DNA of 64,000 nt, taken from assembly GCA_963555705.1 (NCBI GenBank), contig OY743174.1:23841108-23905107 (forward strand), in the 5' to 3' direction. This stretch comes from Ligustrum vulgare. Lineage: Eukaryota; Streptophyta; Magnoliopsida; Lamiales; Oleaceae. Below are positions 21,655-33,052 of the stretch, piece by piece. The position numbers were made by a program, and so were the translations under genes. How positions within the stretch are numbered: position 1 is the first letter of the stretch; every line of letters begins with the position of its first letter. The notes below the pieces were generated by a model. It searched no databases. It was not told the DNA's origin and saw only the letters and a program-made list of their open reading frames with translations.

Positions 21655-24010
21655 TAACTTCACATGTGACCTGGATAACAATACTGAACTAACTTGTTGA
21701 TTCAGATCTTTCACTATTTAAAATGGAATCTGCACTATAGAGGATGTGTAATGCATTATGTTGCTTGAGTTTGAAATTGACGTGGACTATAGTGCAATGG
21801 TAAGTGGATGTATTATCAATTTGAAATGATTGGAAAAAATCTAGTAAGTGCATATAAAAATTATTGTCTGAATGAGCTGAATGAAGAGAAATGGGGGCCT
21901 GGTTCATTGAACATGTGACCTAAATTATTTAAAATGTGCTGGATCATATAACATGTTAACCTTTGTATGGTTACATGTGACCTGAACAATTACTGTTTGA
22001 TCGATGTCAGAAAGGATGTCAATGGTGTTATTAAGTGATCTGGGTAACGTAAAATGATAACTGTGTTAAATAACAACCCAGAAAACCTATGGCATTTTTA
22101 TATAAAAAATGTTGTAATATTAATATTGATTTACTGGAAAAACATGTGGATTATCAATATCAAATAATGACAGGAAACCATTAGATTATCAATATCCAAG
22201 GATTGGAAAAACTGAGCTCTATTGGTACAAAAATAAGACTTGAATTAGATCATATGTGTGGATATGTGACCTGGAATATTAACATGAATAAATTAACGTG
22301 TGACTTGGGTAGTGCGACATGTGATTTGGGTCCAGCAACATGACTAGAAATTGTGACCCGCATTTTAATGAAGGTCACATACATGAAAATGTGACCTTCA
22401 TTATAACTTGTGACCTGATTAAGAACAACACGTCATATGGTTCTACCTTGCATTATATAAAATGTGGCCTTAATAAAGAACACTCAACAAATTGTTTTCT
22501 CCGTATGCTGAAAGGAATAACCACTTAAAAGAAACTCCAGTAAATGAGTAACATTGTCAGATTGTACACAAATGAAAAGAAATGTACTTCACAAAACCAG
22601 TTCAATTCCAATACAAATCTCGGTTTGCCTATTAAACAAATACTAGCAATATACAATGTTTTTGATTAGTGATTGAATAGATAATCACTTGATTCCGATT
22701 TCAATGCTTCCTACCCTTTGTTTAGTATGTGATGTCCTCTTTTGAACTTTTCGATGCTTGTATAGTACTTCCAGACCTGATGAAAGGTAGTTTGAGTGAC
22801 TGTTAGTTTACAACATCACACATATAACACTGTCACACCGGAAATCCAGATCATGTGACATAAGGGCACATTGAATGATAAGTGACTGTATTCAAAACAC
22901 TACACACATGAGGTCACACTACAAATTAGATGTATTCAAGGACACATGTTAAGGGTAGTCACACTCCATACATATGGTCATAAAAAATATGTATTGTGAC
23001 AAATGATCTGTGCAATAGTCATCAAACAAAGAAGGTCACATATGATCATTACACTAGTCATCAAAAAAACCAAGTCACATAATGTTCTGAATCTTAAATC
23101 ACTTTAGACGACCTAAAAATCAAGATGACGAATAGGGGGATCACATTCCGTTTTAAGGTCATAAGTGTTTAGGTTCAGTGCAATACACCGACGAACTTCA
23201 CTCATTTATTTCACTCGTTATACCTAAAGAAGAACAGGTTGAACTACTTGAAATGTGTCCCCAGAATCAGAATCAGTCACAAGACATAGCAAACTCAACT
23301 CAGCCCAGAATTGGAAAATTGAGGTATGTGTGTGACCAGAGAAACTCAAAGTGTGACTAGAGAAATTGAATGTGTGACTTGAGGAATCAAAAGTATGCAT
23401 GACCTCCATCGCCTAAGCAAAAATATACATTATTAAAAAGAAAAAAAATAAAAATCCATTAATGCAAGGTGAGGCAAGCATTTCAAGAACGTTTGAAGAA
23501 GTCATTGTCTAAAAATAAAAATCCAAGTGCTGATTGCTAATTCCATTCACATTCTCCCAACACTTAACAGTAAAACAATTGATTAGACTATGAAAATAAA
23601 GACATTGTAGAATGTTTGAAGAAGAGTCACAATCCACATGTAAGATCCCAGATTATCAATGTCATTGCATTGCCAAGAACATACTCAAGTCACATTTACA
23701 TGATTTCTTCTCAATACCCATCTACAAAATGCAATTTCATGTAGACTAGTTCACAATTCCTTCAAGTCGAATCATTTCACACTGTCAGAAACTAAAATCA
23801 TATAAACAGTTGAATTCACAATAAATCTCAGATATTTAATCGTACTCAAAGTTTTCCTATTTCATATCAATACCAGTAAAACACATTCTAAATAAATCAC
23901 AAACCTTCACTAAGATCACAGCTTAATGATTTCAACTCCTAGCCATCAACAATATTCAATGTCACAGCTAAATGATTAGGTCACAAGTGTTCCAATCACC
24001 GAATATGTTC
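21655..24010. repeat. GTGACCT-rich dispersed repeat region, copy 1
   Basis: The octamer TGTGACCT and close variants recur irregularly: 21664, 21914, 21975, 22265, 22390 and 22409 in direct orientation, then mostly as AGGTCACA or GTCACA after about 22800 (for example 22912 and 23033). The motif is thus arranged roughly head to head across the region, like subterminal protein-binding repeats of a transposon. No transposase ORF is present. Confidence 0.55.
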
Positions 24011-25189
24011 ACATACCGTCTTCGAATTACCAGATTGTGGAATTTTTGAATTTCTTGATTCATATACACGATTTCTTTGAGGATGGATTCTCTCTTCATT
24101 TTTTAACATGTAGATTCCTTCTATTTGCCTTTATTTGGAATTGATTTTTGGTAGACATCCCCTTTTTCGCCATTTTTCAACTGCATTTTTCTTAGGTTTG
24201 GACTTCGGTCGGCAAAGTGGGCGGTGAAAGATTATCCTGACAATTGATTGAGAAGATGCCTAGTATAATTTGCATTCTAGAATACTAAGGCCAGATATTT
24301 AGGGATTGTTAGATCATGTTATTGTTTTCAAAATATTTTATTCCTCTGTAAATGGGCTAATTAGCTGTTTTATATATATTCTGTAATATTTCAATTTACT
24401 AATTACTTATTAAAATCCAATTACAACCTGATATTTGAATTTATACATGTATGATCTTATATTTAAAATTGATACTTAAAAAACAGGGCCATCTGTAATT
24501 TCCACTAGTTTTATTGGCCATTTATTTGATGTTGTTTAAACAACCCATTTCTTATATTTTGGGCCACACAAGTTTAACACTCCTACCACAAAAAAAGGAA
24601 TTTTTATACTTGAGCAAATAATTGCGTATTTTGAGACAGTGTGTTTAATTGAGTTCTCCATTATTAATTTTGGATAAAATTATGTCATACATTCATGCTC
24701 ATATAAAAACAAAAGTTTTCTCGTGTTAATCGTACAAATCGTTTGAGCAAATGAAGATATTTATTCAATTGCATAATAATTGTTGCGATAATAAATAATA
24801 AACAGGTTTAAAAAAATATTTGAAAATGACAAGAAATCCATTACTTATAAGCAATGTGATTTATCTTATTAATGGAATACAAAAATGAGGATCTTCATGT
24901 TCTGTAAATGATTAAACCATAAAATCAATATGTCATTACCTTTTTATGTGTAAAAAAAGGATATGGACTATATAAATAAGCTTTTTACATATGATAATTA
25001 AATATTTTGAATGCAAAATTGCACCCGTGTAATAATTTTAATCAAAATTTATTTTGTTATAACTTATATACGCCGTATATGTGTATAATTAATTTGTGAG
25101 TGCATGCATTGTTATTATGATATCTAACATTTATTTCATATCAATATTTAAAATTTAACTAAAGGGTAAGTTTAAAAATCGTCTTTTGT
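24011..25189. other. noncoding AT-rich sequence
   Basis: No gene, array or RNA that I can support. Confidence 0.4.
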
Positions 25190-28100
25190 TGAAAAAAAAA
25201 AAAAGAATACGTGGACATTGGAGACCCTACCAACAGGTGTGAATTTTGCAATACTACATTTTGGTTCGAAGAGAGAACGGACAAACAGTACAAAACATGT
25301 CGATTGCCTAGCTTTTCCATGTGTTGCATGCTTGGCAAGGTTCAGCTCCCTCCGATTCCAAAACCTCCAGGACTATTCAAAGACCTATTGTATGGAAATA
25401 TTGAAAAAAACAAGCTTTTTAGTGAGAACATTCGATTATACAACATGATGTTCTCATTTATTTCCATGGGAGGGAAATTAGATTCAAGTCTAAATAATGG
25501 AAAGTCGCCCCCATCTTCAGATTATATGGTCAAACTATCATTTCATTGGAAGTTTATCACCAACTGAAGGAAAATCGCTGAAGTTTGCTCAGAACTATCA
25601 GGATGCAATGGCATATGCAGGTGGACAGGATATCCTAACTTATTTATTACATTCACCTGCAATCCTAGGTGGCCAGAGCTTGTACACTTTCTTGAAAAGA
25701 GAGGGTTAAGGGCAGAGGATCGACCTGATGTTTTTTGCAAGGTCTTTAAAATAAAATTAGACCTTCTAATGAAAGATCTTCGATAAAACGAGATATTTGG
25801 ATCGGTGAGTGCAAGTAATTTATTGACACATATACATTTAAAATCCATGATTTGTACATTCATGTGTTCATTAAGCTTACCTTCATTTATATCTTCTATA
25901 TAATTGAATTCCAGCAATGTACACAATCGAGTTTCTAAAGCGTGGCCTACCTTATGCACATATATTACTTTTTCTGGCACGTGATGCAAATTACCCTACT
26001 ACGGAACACATTGACACTATCATTTCTGCCAAAATTCCTGATGATTCGGTCGACCCACATTACTATACTTCTGTTAAAGATTTAATGATTCACGGTCCAT
26101 GTGGTAAAATAAGACCAGACTCCCTGTGCATGTATGATGGTAGTTTCACCAAATATTACCCTAAACAATTTAATAAGTCCACAATGGTTTATGATGATGG
26201 GTATCCTGTTTACAAACGTCGTGATAATAGACGGATTGTGATCCTTAAGGGAATAGAGCTTGATAAAAGATATGTTGTTTCTCACAATCATGGTCTTCTA
26301 ATGAAGTATGGTGCTCACATCAACGTTGAATGGTGCAATCAGTCTCGATCGATTAAATATCTTTTCAAGTATGTCAACAAATGCCATGATTGGGTGACAT
26401 CAAGCTTCTACCAAAGTACTGGTGAATATTCAGCCAATGATACAGTATATGAAATAAATATTTATTTAGATTATAGATATATATTACCCTGTGAGGCTGC
26501 TTCGAGACTGTTTGGTTATGATATCCATTTTAGGGACCCTCCCGTTGAGTGATTGTCTTTCCATCTCCACGATGAGAAGAGTATAATATTTTCAGATAAT
26601 GAACCACTTTATGAAGGTCTTAACCATCCTACAGCAAACATAGTATGTTTACTACATGGATGGATGCAAGCAAGAATTACGTGGAAGACAGAGACTTGAC
26701 ATATGCAAAATTCCCTACAAGATATGTTTGGAAGGCCGACAAAAGAGAGTGGGAACCAAAGAAGCGTGGTTTTTCAGTTGGCCACATTTTTTATGTTACG
26801 CCTGGTCAAGGAGAAATATATTATTTGTGAACTTTGTTGAATGTAGTGCGTAGTCCAACTTCCTATGAAGAGATTAGGTTTTTCGACGGTGTGCAAAATA
26901 ACACTTTCAGAGATGGTATTGCTTGATGATGACAAGGAATATGTAGATGGTATTGCTGTAGCTAGCCATTGGGGCTCTGGACATTCTTTGAGGAGTCTTT
27001 TTGCAACATTGCTGATGTTAGAATCGTTGTCTCGGCCTGAGTTCATTTGTCAATCATGTTGGTAATATTTTTCTGTTGACATCATTTACATGGGCAGAGG
27101 TATATTAGGACACGATGGTAACATACCTTTATAATTGTCATCTTATGTTTTTTTTATCTTTTTTCTGTTCAATGTGTTAGTGATCAATGCATGTCCTTCT
27201 TCTATGTGTAATAGGGTTGCAGTTAAGTGAGGAAAAAATTCAAAATTTTACTCTTTGGGAGATTGAAAAGATATTGCAGAGCAGAGGGGAAAATCTTCGA
27301 GATTTTTGTACGATGCCATATCTGAATGACTATGATGCATCAATCTTTGATAATAGACTTATTTATGATGAGCTGAGGTATGAAAAAAAGTTCTTTAGTC
27401 GAAGAACACAAGAGACTCTTGCAATTGTATACGGAAGAGCAAAAGGATTTTTACAATACAATTATGGATGATGTCAACTCTGCTCACAGAGTGTCTATTT
27501 CCTATATGGTTGTGGGGGAACTGGAAAAACGTTTGTCTGGAAGACCCTGTCGGCTGCCTTGAGATCAAATGGTGAAATAATGTTAAATGTTGCATTAAGT
27601 GGTATAGCATCCCTTTTATTGCCTAGCGGTCGAACAGCTCATTCGATGTTTGTCATTTCCTTAAATCTGAACGAAGACTCAACATATAATATAAAACAAG
27701 GGAGTTCACTTGCAGAGTTGATAGTTAGAACAAAGCTTATAATTTGGAATGAGGCACCGATGGTGTACAGATACTGTTTTGAAGCTCTTGACAAGACTTT
27801 GCGGGAAATAATGAGGTTCAATAATTCAGATAGCTTTCACCAACCATTTGGAGGCAAAACTATTGTTTTCGGTGGGGACTTTCGATAGATTTTACTAGTT
27901 ATTCGGAAAGGGAGTAGACAAGATGTTGTTATAGCAATAATCAATTCTTCATATTTATGGACACATTGTACGGCTTTGAGACTAACAAAAAATATGAGAC
28001 TCCAAAATCTTGGAACTAATGATCATGGTCTCGAATTGAAACTTTTTCTAATTGGATTTTGAGTATAGGAGACGGGACATCTGGGGGTGAAAATGATTTT

Positions 28101-28789
28101 CACGCAACAGTAAAAGTTCTAGATGACCTTTTAGTGGATGTATCAGAAAATTTGGTCCAATCAATTGTTGGAAGTACATATCCAACATTTGTTAATAGCT
28201 TTGATGACGTGTCATTCTTGCAGGGAAGAGCTATACTTGCTCCAAGTACATGGTTTCAAACAATTGCTTAGAAGGAAGGACTTATCTTAGTTCAGATTCT
28301 ATGTGCAGGGCAGAGAAAGGCACAAGTTTGTTTGAAGACATTCATTCTACAGAATTCTTGAATAGTATAAAGTGTTCAGGAGTGCTAAACCATGAGCTAA
28401 CACTTAAGTTCTGTGTTCTAGTGATGTTGTTGAGAAATATTGACCACTTTGCGGGTTTGTGTAATGGAACGATACTAATTATTATAAAGCTTGTACATCA
28501 TGTTCTGGAAGCTCAAACTTTATCTGGAAGCAATGCTAGGGAAAAAGTATTCATCCCAAGAATGTCACTGACTCCATCAGATGTGAGATTGCCTTTCAAA
28601 TTCCAAAGAAGACAATTTCCATTAGTAATTTCATATGCTATGACTATCAACAAGAGTCAAGGTCAATCGCTCTCACATGTAGGACTGTTCCTCAAGAAAC
28701 CCATTTTTAGTCATGGGCAACTATATGTAGCATTTTCTAGAGTTACAAATCGTTTTGGTCTGAAGATACTAACATGCGATAAAGGGTAA
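25190..28789 (+). pseudogene. Helitron Rep-helicase, decayed
   Basis: Reads in order as a plant Helitron protein. First the N-terminal zinc-finger region (DIGDPTNRCEFCNTTFWFEE, from 25205) and the Helitron-like N domain (to about 25790 over two frames). Next the Rep nuclease (25917-26552) with IEFLKRGLPYAHILLF and the Tyr region YLFKYVNKCHD. Then the Pif1-type helicase with Walker A GCGGTGKT at 27508-27531 and the C-terminal helicase motifs (YAMTINKSQGQSL, YVAFSRV, near 28630-28745). The family does rolling-circle transposition. A GT-AG intron separates the N domain from Rep (about 25804-25914), and another ends near 27211. Breaks: multiple frameshifts (25500, 26550, 27390, 27490, 28040) and stops (27886). 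The first His of the HUH motif is Tyr (TAT at 25953-25955), so even the Rep domain would be inactive. Confidence 0.9.
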
Positions 28790-28969
28790 GCCAACCAATG
28801 AAACGACAAATGTTGTGTATAGAGAAGTGTTTCAGAATTTGTAATATTATTAATGATATACTTATTTTTACTAATTACATAGATGTTTGCACCATTACTT
28901 ATTCATTTATTTAGTTTTTATTTTCTTGAATTACAATTGTATGTATGTTTAATTGTCAACTTAATATGT

Positions 28970-28996
28970 CCATGCAATGCACGGGTGTGCAACTAG
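28970..28996 (+). mobile_element. Helitron 3' terminus (hairpin plus CTAG)
   Basis: A 15-nt imperfect hairpin CCATGCAATGCACGG (28970-28984) lies 8 bases before the terminal CTAG at 28993-28996, which is followed by host T. This is the canonical 3' end of a Helitron, about 200 bp after the helicase frame and in the same orientation. The 5' TC end was not found. Confidence 0.85.
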
Positions 28997-29462
28997 TAAT
29001 CCACTAACACCACTTGATTAGTTTTCCTCCCTCCATATATTAGTGAGTTCATTTTGTACCAAATTTATGTTCACTAAAAACCTAGCCAAATCCCATCTTA
29101 CTCATGTCTCTTCCACTCATTTTATCCTATTTCAGTAGTTAACTTAACCATCAGAGTGTAAACGACTGCCTTACCTTTGTCTTGGATGTTAACCTTTACA
29201 CCTTAACGTTGTGTTCATGCGTATAGTTGATGTACCTAGATGGACGAGGAGGTGGTTGAAATTTTGTTGACCATTTTATTGGACGAATTATTATGTCAAT
29301 GATCATAATTAATATACCCAACTAAGCAAGCCATTACAATATATGTGTATCCAGACATTTCATTTCATACAATAATAATTAACAACTCAAATTAAGATAA
29401 ATCAAATTTATAAGAGACAATGTAACAACCAAATCATAAGCAAGTCAAATTTCATAACAAAA
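28997..29462. other. noncoding
   Basis: AT-rich sequence between the Helitron end and the hairpin array; no gene seen. Confidence 0.4.
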
Positions 29463-29772
29463 CATATGTCGCTATTGGTCCGCCCAATAGCGACGACAAC
29501 CTATGTCGTTGCTATTGGTTCGAAAAATAGCGACGACATGTTTAGTCGTCTCTATTGAACCTCACAAAGTAGCAACGAAAACAAAAATCGTCTCTATTGG
29601 TCCTCCCAATAGCAACGAAAATGTATGTCATAGCTATTTTACATACAATAGCAACGAAAAATTATGTTGTTGTTATTGTCCGAATCAATAGTGACGATTT
29701 ATGTTGTCGCCGCCATTGGTCGGACCATTAGCGACGATGTTGTCGCTCAATAGAGACAACTATGTCGTCTCC
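29463..29772. repeat. CACTA-like subterminal hairpin array (left)
   Basis: About seven consecutive imperfect inverted repeats of the type TCGCTATTGG-N4-CCCAATAGCGA, each about 35-50 bp, separated by short A/T spacers. Arms vary (GTCGTTGCTATTGG, TCGTCTCTATTG, TTGTTGTTATTG) but keep pairing. This is the architecture of subterminal regions of dicot CACTA (En/Spm) elements, where transposase subunits bind. Confidence 0.6.
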
Positions 29773-29999
29773 ATTTTTTTTTCTAAAGTAAACTTTTGTA
29801 AAATATGTGATTAAAATGTAAAGAATATTTTTGAGTTTATGTATATATTATTTTGTTGGTAAAATATGTGGTTGAAAATGAGTTTTTGAATATTTAATAT
29901 CAAACATGCTCTATATTTTTCGATTTTTCTATTACCCAATTATATTATTATTATTAAAGTAATATTTGAATATGAGTTCTTCTTTCTTTTATCACTTAG

Positions 30000-30034
30000 G
30001 AGCCGTGTGAGATGAAAGTCTCATGCACGATTTT
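30000..30034 (+). other. group II intron domain V-like fragment
   Basis: GAGCCGTG-TGAGA-TGAAAG-TCTCA-TG-CACG forms the domain V hairpin with GAAA-type loop known from organellar group II introns; one pairing base is changed (CACGA). Surrounding sequence (to about 30125) may be organellar too. Most likely a nuclear insertion of plastid or mitochondrial DNA. Confidence 0.6.
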
Positions 30035-30151
30035 TAGACGAAAAAAAGATTCTGATTCTTAAGAACTCAACGTGCCTTTTCCCCTCGAATCATACAAAGA
30101 AAGAAGGGAATCCTGTTGAGTTCATTAGAACAAATATTTATTCACTTAATT

Positions 30152-30173
30152 AATATATATATATATATATATT
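30152..30173. repeat. (AT)n microsatellite
   Basis: About 11 AT units. Confidence 0.95.
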
Positions 30174-30410
30174 AGCATAAATAAAAGAAAATACAAGAAT
30201 TGAATTGTCTCATTGGTTAAATCTCCAACCACTCAACCTTTAGGTGAAGTGTTCAAGTCTTTGCATTGCACTATGAATTATATTTCAAACTACACACAAT
30301 ACGTAGGTCGGCGGATTTGGTTGGGGTTATGTTGGGTTTCGGGTATAAATGATTTTTGGTCGAGGTTATACTGGGTTGGGTTTCGGGTATAAATGATTTT
30401 TTTAATTAGA

Positions 30411-30584
30411 GACAACTATGTTGTCTCTATAGTGTCTGACATGTCATTGCTAATGACTTTCGACCAAGGGCATAGAGCGATGACTGTTTGAGATGACTTT
30501 GTTGTTGCTAGTACTCAATAGCAACAATTTTTGGCCTTTCAGCAACGATTTTTGTGGTTACTATTGAGCCATTTTCTCATAGCG
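30411..30584. repeat. CACTA-like subterminal region and right terminus
   Basis: More of the same AGCAACGA/CAATAGCAAC repeats, ending ATTTTCTCATAGCG at 30584. Read on the minus strand the end is CGCTATGAGAAAATGG, one base from the CACTATGAGAAAA-type terminus, so CACTA is mutated to CGCTA. A left terminus was not found and no transposase is present. Confidence 0.55.
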
Positions 30585-30886
30585 TAGACCAAACTATAAT
30601 GTTATAAACACTTTTCAAACCTAACCAAACAGTTACGAGTTAATTTAAAATTTATGACTTAAAAAAAAAAAAAAAAAAAAAAATTCACATCATAATCAAA
30701 CAATGTGTTCCGTGAAAGAAAATCAATAAACCAAAATATAGTCCCCACAACCAATCGATAGAAATACTCAATCTTCATAGAATGCAGTATTCTTATAAAG
30801 ATAAACTCGCTCTTCAGCAATCAAATTTGGTGCGAGAATGTAATGTTTCTGAAGAATAAGAAGCGTAATTTATGCACAGATGTCTT
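30585..30886. other. 3' flank of VQ gene
   Basis: Contains an A23 tract at 30661-30683. No other feature. Confidence 0.4.
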
Positions 30887-31306
30887 CTAGCAAAGATGTA
30901 TTTTCCCAAACATGTTGATACGAGAAGATCTAAACTGGGGTATAGAAAATTTACTCTCCTCTTGATTATTGAAAAATCCATCAAGAAACCTCAATCCATT
31001 TGGGAAGTCCCCATATATTTCTCCTTCACTCTCCTCCATAATACCTGATTCCATGTTCTTCTTTGGTTTGCTGCAGCAAGTGCGCAACTGAAAATTACTC
31101 TCCTTACCTTTAACTTCTACAGAATGTTTGCCTGTAAGTCTTTGTACAAGCTCCCGAAAATTTTCGACATCAGTTTCTATGATTTCTGGTGCAACAATGT
31201 GAATTATGCGAATCTTTGGCTTCAATTTGGTAATAGTGTGGGAGACTTTGTGAATAACTAACTTAGATGGAGGAGTTAAGAAGGTGTCGAAGGAAGGTGG
31301 CTTCAT
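30887..31306 (-). CDS. VQ motif-containing protein
   Basis: A single-exon ORF of 139 aa, intact from ATG (31306) to stop, which is the usual gene form for small plant VQ proteins. The VQ motif FRELVQRLTG (residues 50-59; consensus FxxxVQxLTG) is complete. Just before it is the block KIRIIHIVAPEIIETD (31-46), which precedes the motif in the VQ17/VQ25-type subgroup. A Lys/Ser-rich linker and a C-terminal block (GLRFLDGFFNNQ, about 105-116) follow. VQ proteins bind WRKY transcription factors in the nucleus (some also plastid sigma-factor proteins) and tune defence and stress transcription. The first ATG is used: a minus-strand TATA box and two W-box cores lie upstream, fitting WRKY feedback. This is the clearest functional protein gene in the window. 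Confidence 0.93.
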   Translation of the reverse strand: MKPPSFDTFLTPPSKLVIHKVSHTITKLKPKIRIIHIVAPEIIETDVENFRELVQRLTGKHSVEVKGKESNFQLRTCCSKPKKNMESGIMEESEGEIYGDFPNGLRFLDGFFNNQEESKFSIPQFRSSRINMFGKIHLC

Positions 31307-31381
31307 TTTTATTCTTGTGGGTAACAGATGGATATTGAGAGAATATATGTAATTCAGTGTTAAATTGCAGCCGATTATGGT

Positions 31382-31392
31382 GGATATATAAG
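31382..31392 (-). promoter_or_regulatory. TATA box of VQ gene
   Basis: Minus strand CTTATATATCC, about 80 bases before the start codon, leaving room for a short 5' UTR. Confidence 0.65.
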
Positions 31393-31511
31393 GTGGAAGA
31401 AAACATTTACAGATTGCCTTTTGGAAGCCATGATTAGATGGATCCTCGTCTTATTATTTTTTTCCAATTTGTTCAAGTTTGAAATTCAGGTTTTAATTGA
31501 ATTTTAAAATA

Positions 31512-31523
31512 AGTCAAAGTCAA
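31512..31523 (-). promoter_or_regulatory. tandem W-box cores upstream of VQ gene
   Basis: Minus strand TTGACTTTGACT: two TTGAC(T) WRKY-binding cores 6 bp apart, about 125 bp upstream of the TATA box. Confidence 0.5.
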
Positions 31524-33025
31524 TAATTAATTTTAAATACATATTTAATTGAATTCATAAATTTTCATTCATATATTTCATCAACTTTAATTAAAATATA
31601 ATAAAAAATTAATTTTAATCCCTATCAGAAAATTTTTTAAACCACTCATTTTACCTAAAATACATAAATAAACCATCAAAACGGCAATTGCACTTACATA
31701 ACACAATATAAGTTATTTTTGAATAGTGATTGATAAAATATTGTGTGATTAATAATAAGAAAAAAATTTTAATTTATGTGTTAAATATTTTATCGTTAAA
31801 ATATATAGTTAAAATTGATTACCGTAAAAAATGAGTTCAAAAGAATAATCACAATCAAACACAGGCTTATAATCTTATAAATAAATTACAAACTTGTATG
31901 ACTTCTATGTCAGATTAAGCACTTCATATGCAACTAGCTATCTATGGTATTATTTTTATAAATACAATTGGTGAACATGGATTTGAATATTTTGACTTTA
32001 CTCAAACCTCCTCTTACTTGGCATCTCTCTTTCTCTCTTTCACCAAAGAAATCGTTTTAAAAACAGGCTACTTGTAATAATGGCTGTCATTTGGCTAGGT
32101 TTTTCCAGTTTTGGCTAAACGAGTTGCTCATACTTTAATAATTGACTTTGTTATTAATAATCACGAGAAATTCTTGAATTAAACAAATTCAAGCGTGTGA
32201 TAGGAAAGGTTCTTGCACGTTTCACATGTTCTTTGTTCACATTATTATGATGTAACCTGATGTAGATTAAATCTACAACACAATGATATTTCAACAACAC
32301 GGATTGCACTCAAGAAAAGGAGGTTTTTTCTTATTTCATAAGCAACCAAGAAACCCTACATCACGTTATAACGTCTTAAATAAGAGCAAATGAACCTAAA
32401 GGGCCAATAGTTCCCTAATTGGCTGGGCCTACAAACGAAATAAACAAATAATGAAAAATACTAAAAGAAGAAACTTCGATTGCCATTTTGACCCAGTAAA
32501 TGTTCGCAAATGCCAAAAATCCACCATACATTATGGCGTACAGATGAGTTCAATAGGGATCGTCGAGACCTTTCCGAAAAGTACTTATGGGTCCAAAACG
32601 GACGCCGTATGCAAAAGTTATGGCCATTTCTTTGAAAAAGACCATCGAAGCGGTCCAAGTATGCAAAAGCCTGTTCTTCCGCATTAGAGACACGAACCTC
32701 ATCATAACCCCTCTTTGTACCAATTAAAAATTTAATTTTAATATAAGTTAAAGTTAACAATTAATCTCAACCACACATGTCATAGAATTCACAACTTTTC
32801 AATCACGCATCTCATCAACTTTTATAAAAATTCACTAAAAATCTGATCTTAATCCCCACAAAACAGGGGCATAGAAAATAAGTTGGAGATGAATCCTTAC
32901 CTCTATTCATTTAGAGGAAAATGGTAATAAATTTTCATGAACAAACTAAAAAAAAGGTTGATCGCATAAATATTTAACTTTTGGTATCGCATGACCTGAA
33001 ATTTGCATCCTTTAATTTAATGAAA
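31524..33025. other. noncoding
   Basis: AT-rich to about 32180; 32190-32760 is more balanced and has short open frames on both strands without a recognisable product. Possibly LTR-type sequence, not assignable. Confidence 0.3.
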
Positions 33026-33052
33026 CTAATTTCACACCCGTACGATGCACGG
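33026..33052 (-). mobile_element. Helitron-like 3' terminus, minus strand
   Basis: On the minus strand: hairpin CCGTGCATCGTACGG (33052-33038), then GTGTGAAATTAG ending at 33026 and followed by T. This matches the Helitron end at 28970-28996 (ACGGGTGTG, then AA.TAG|T) with CTAG changed to TTAG. Captured gene fragments lie upstream on the same strand. Confidence 0.55.

Noticed and set aside
29027..29050. Stowaway MITE end (CTCCCTCCATATATTAGTG)
   Set aside because: Only one end-like phrase is present; no inverted partner and no TA duplication were found.
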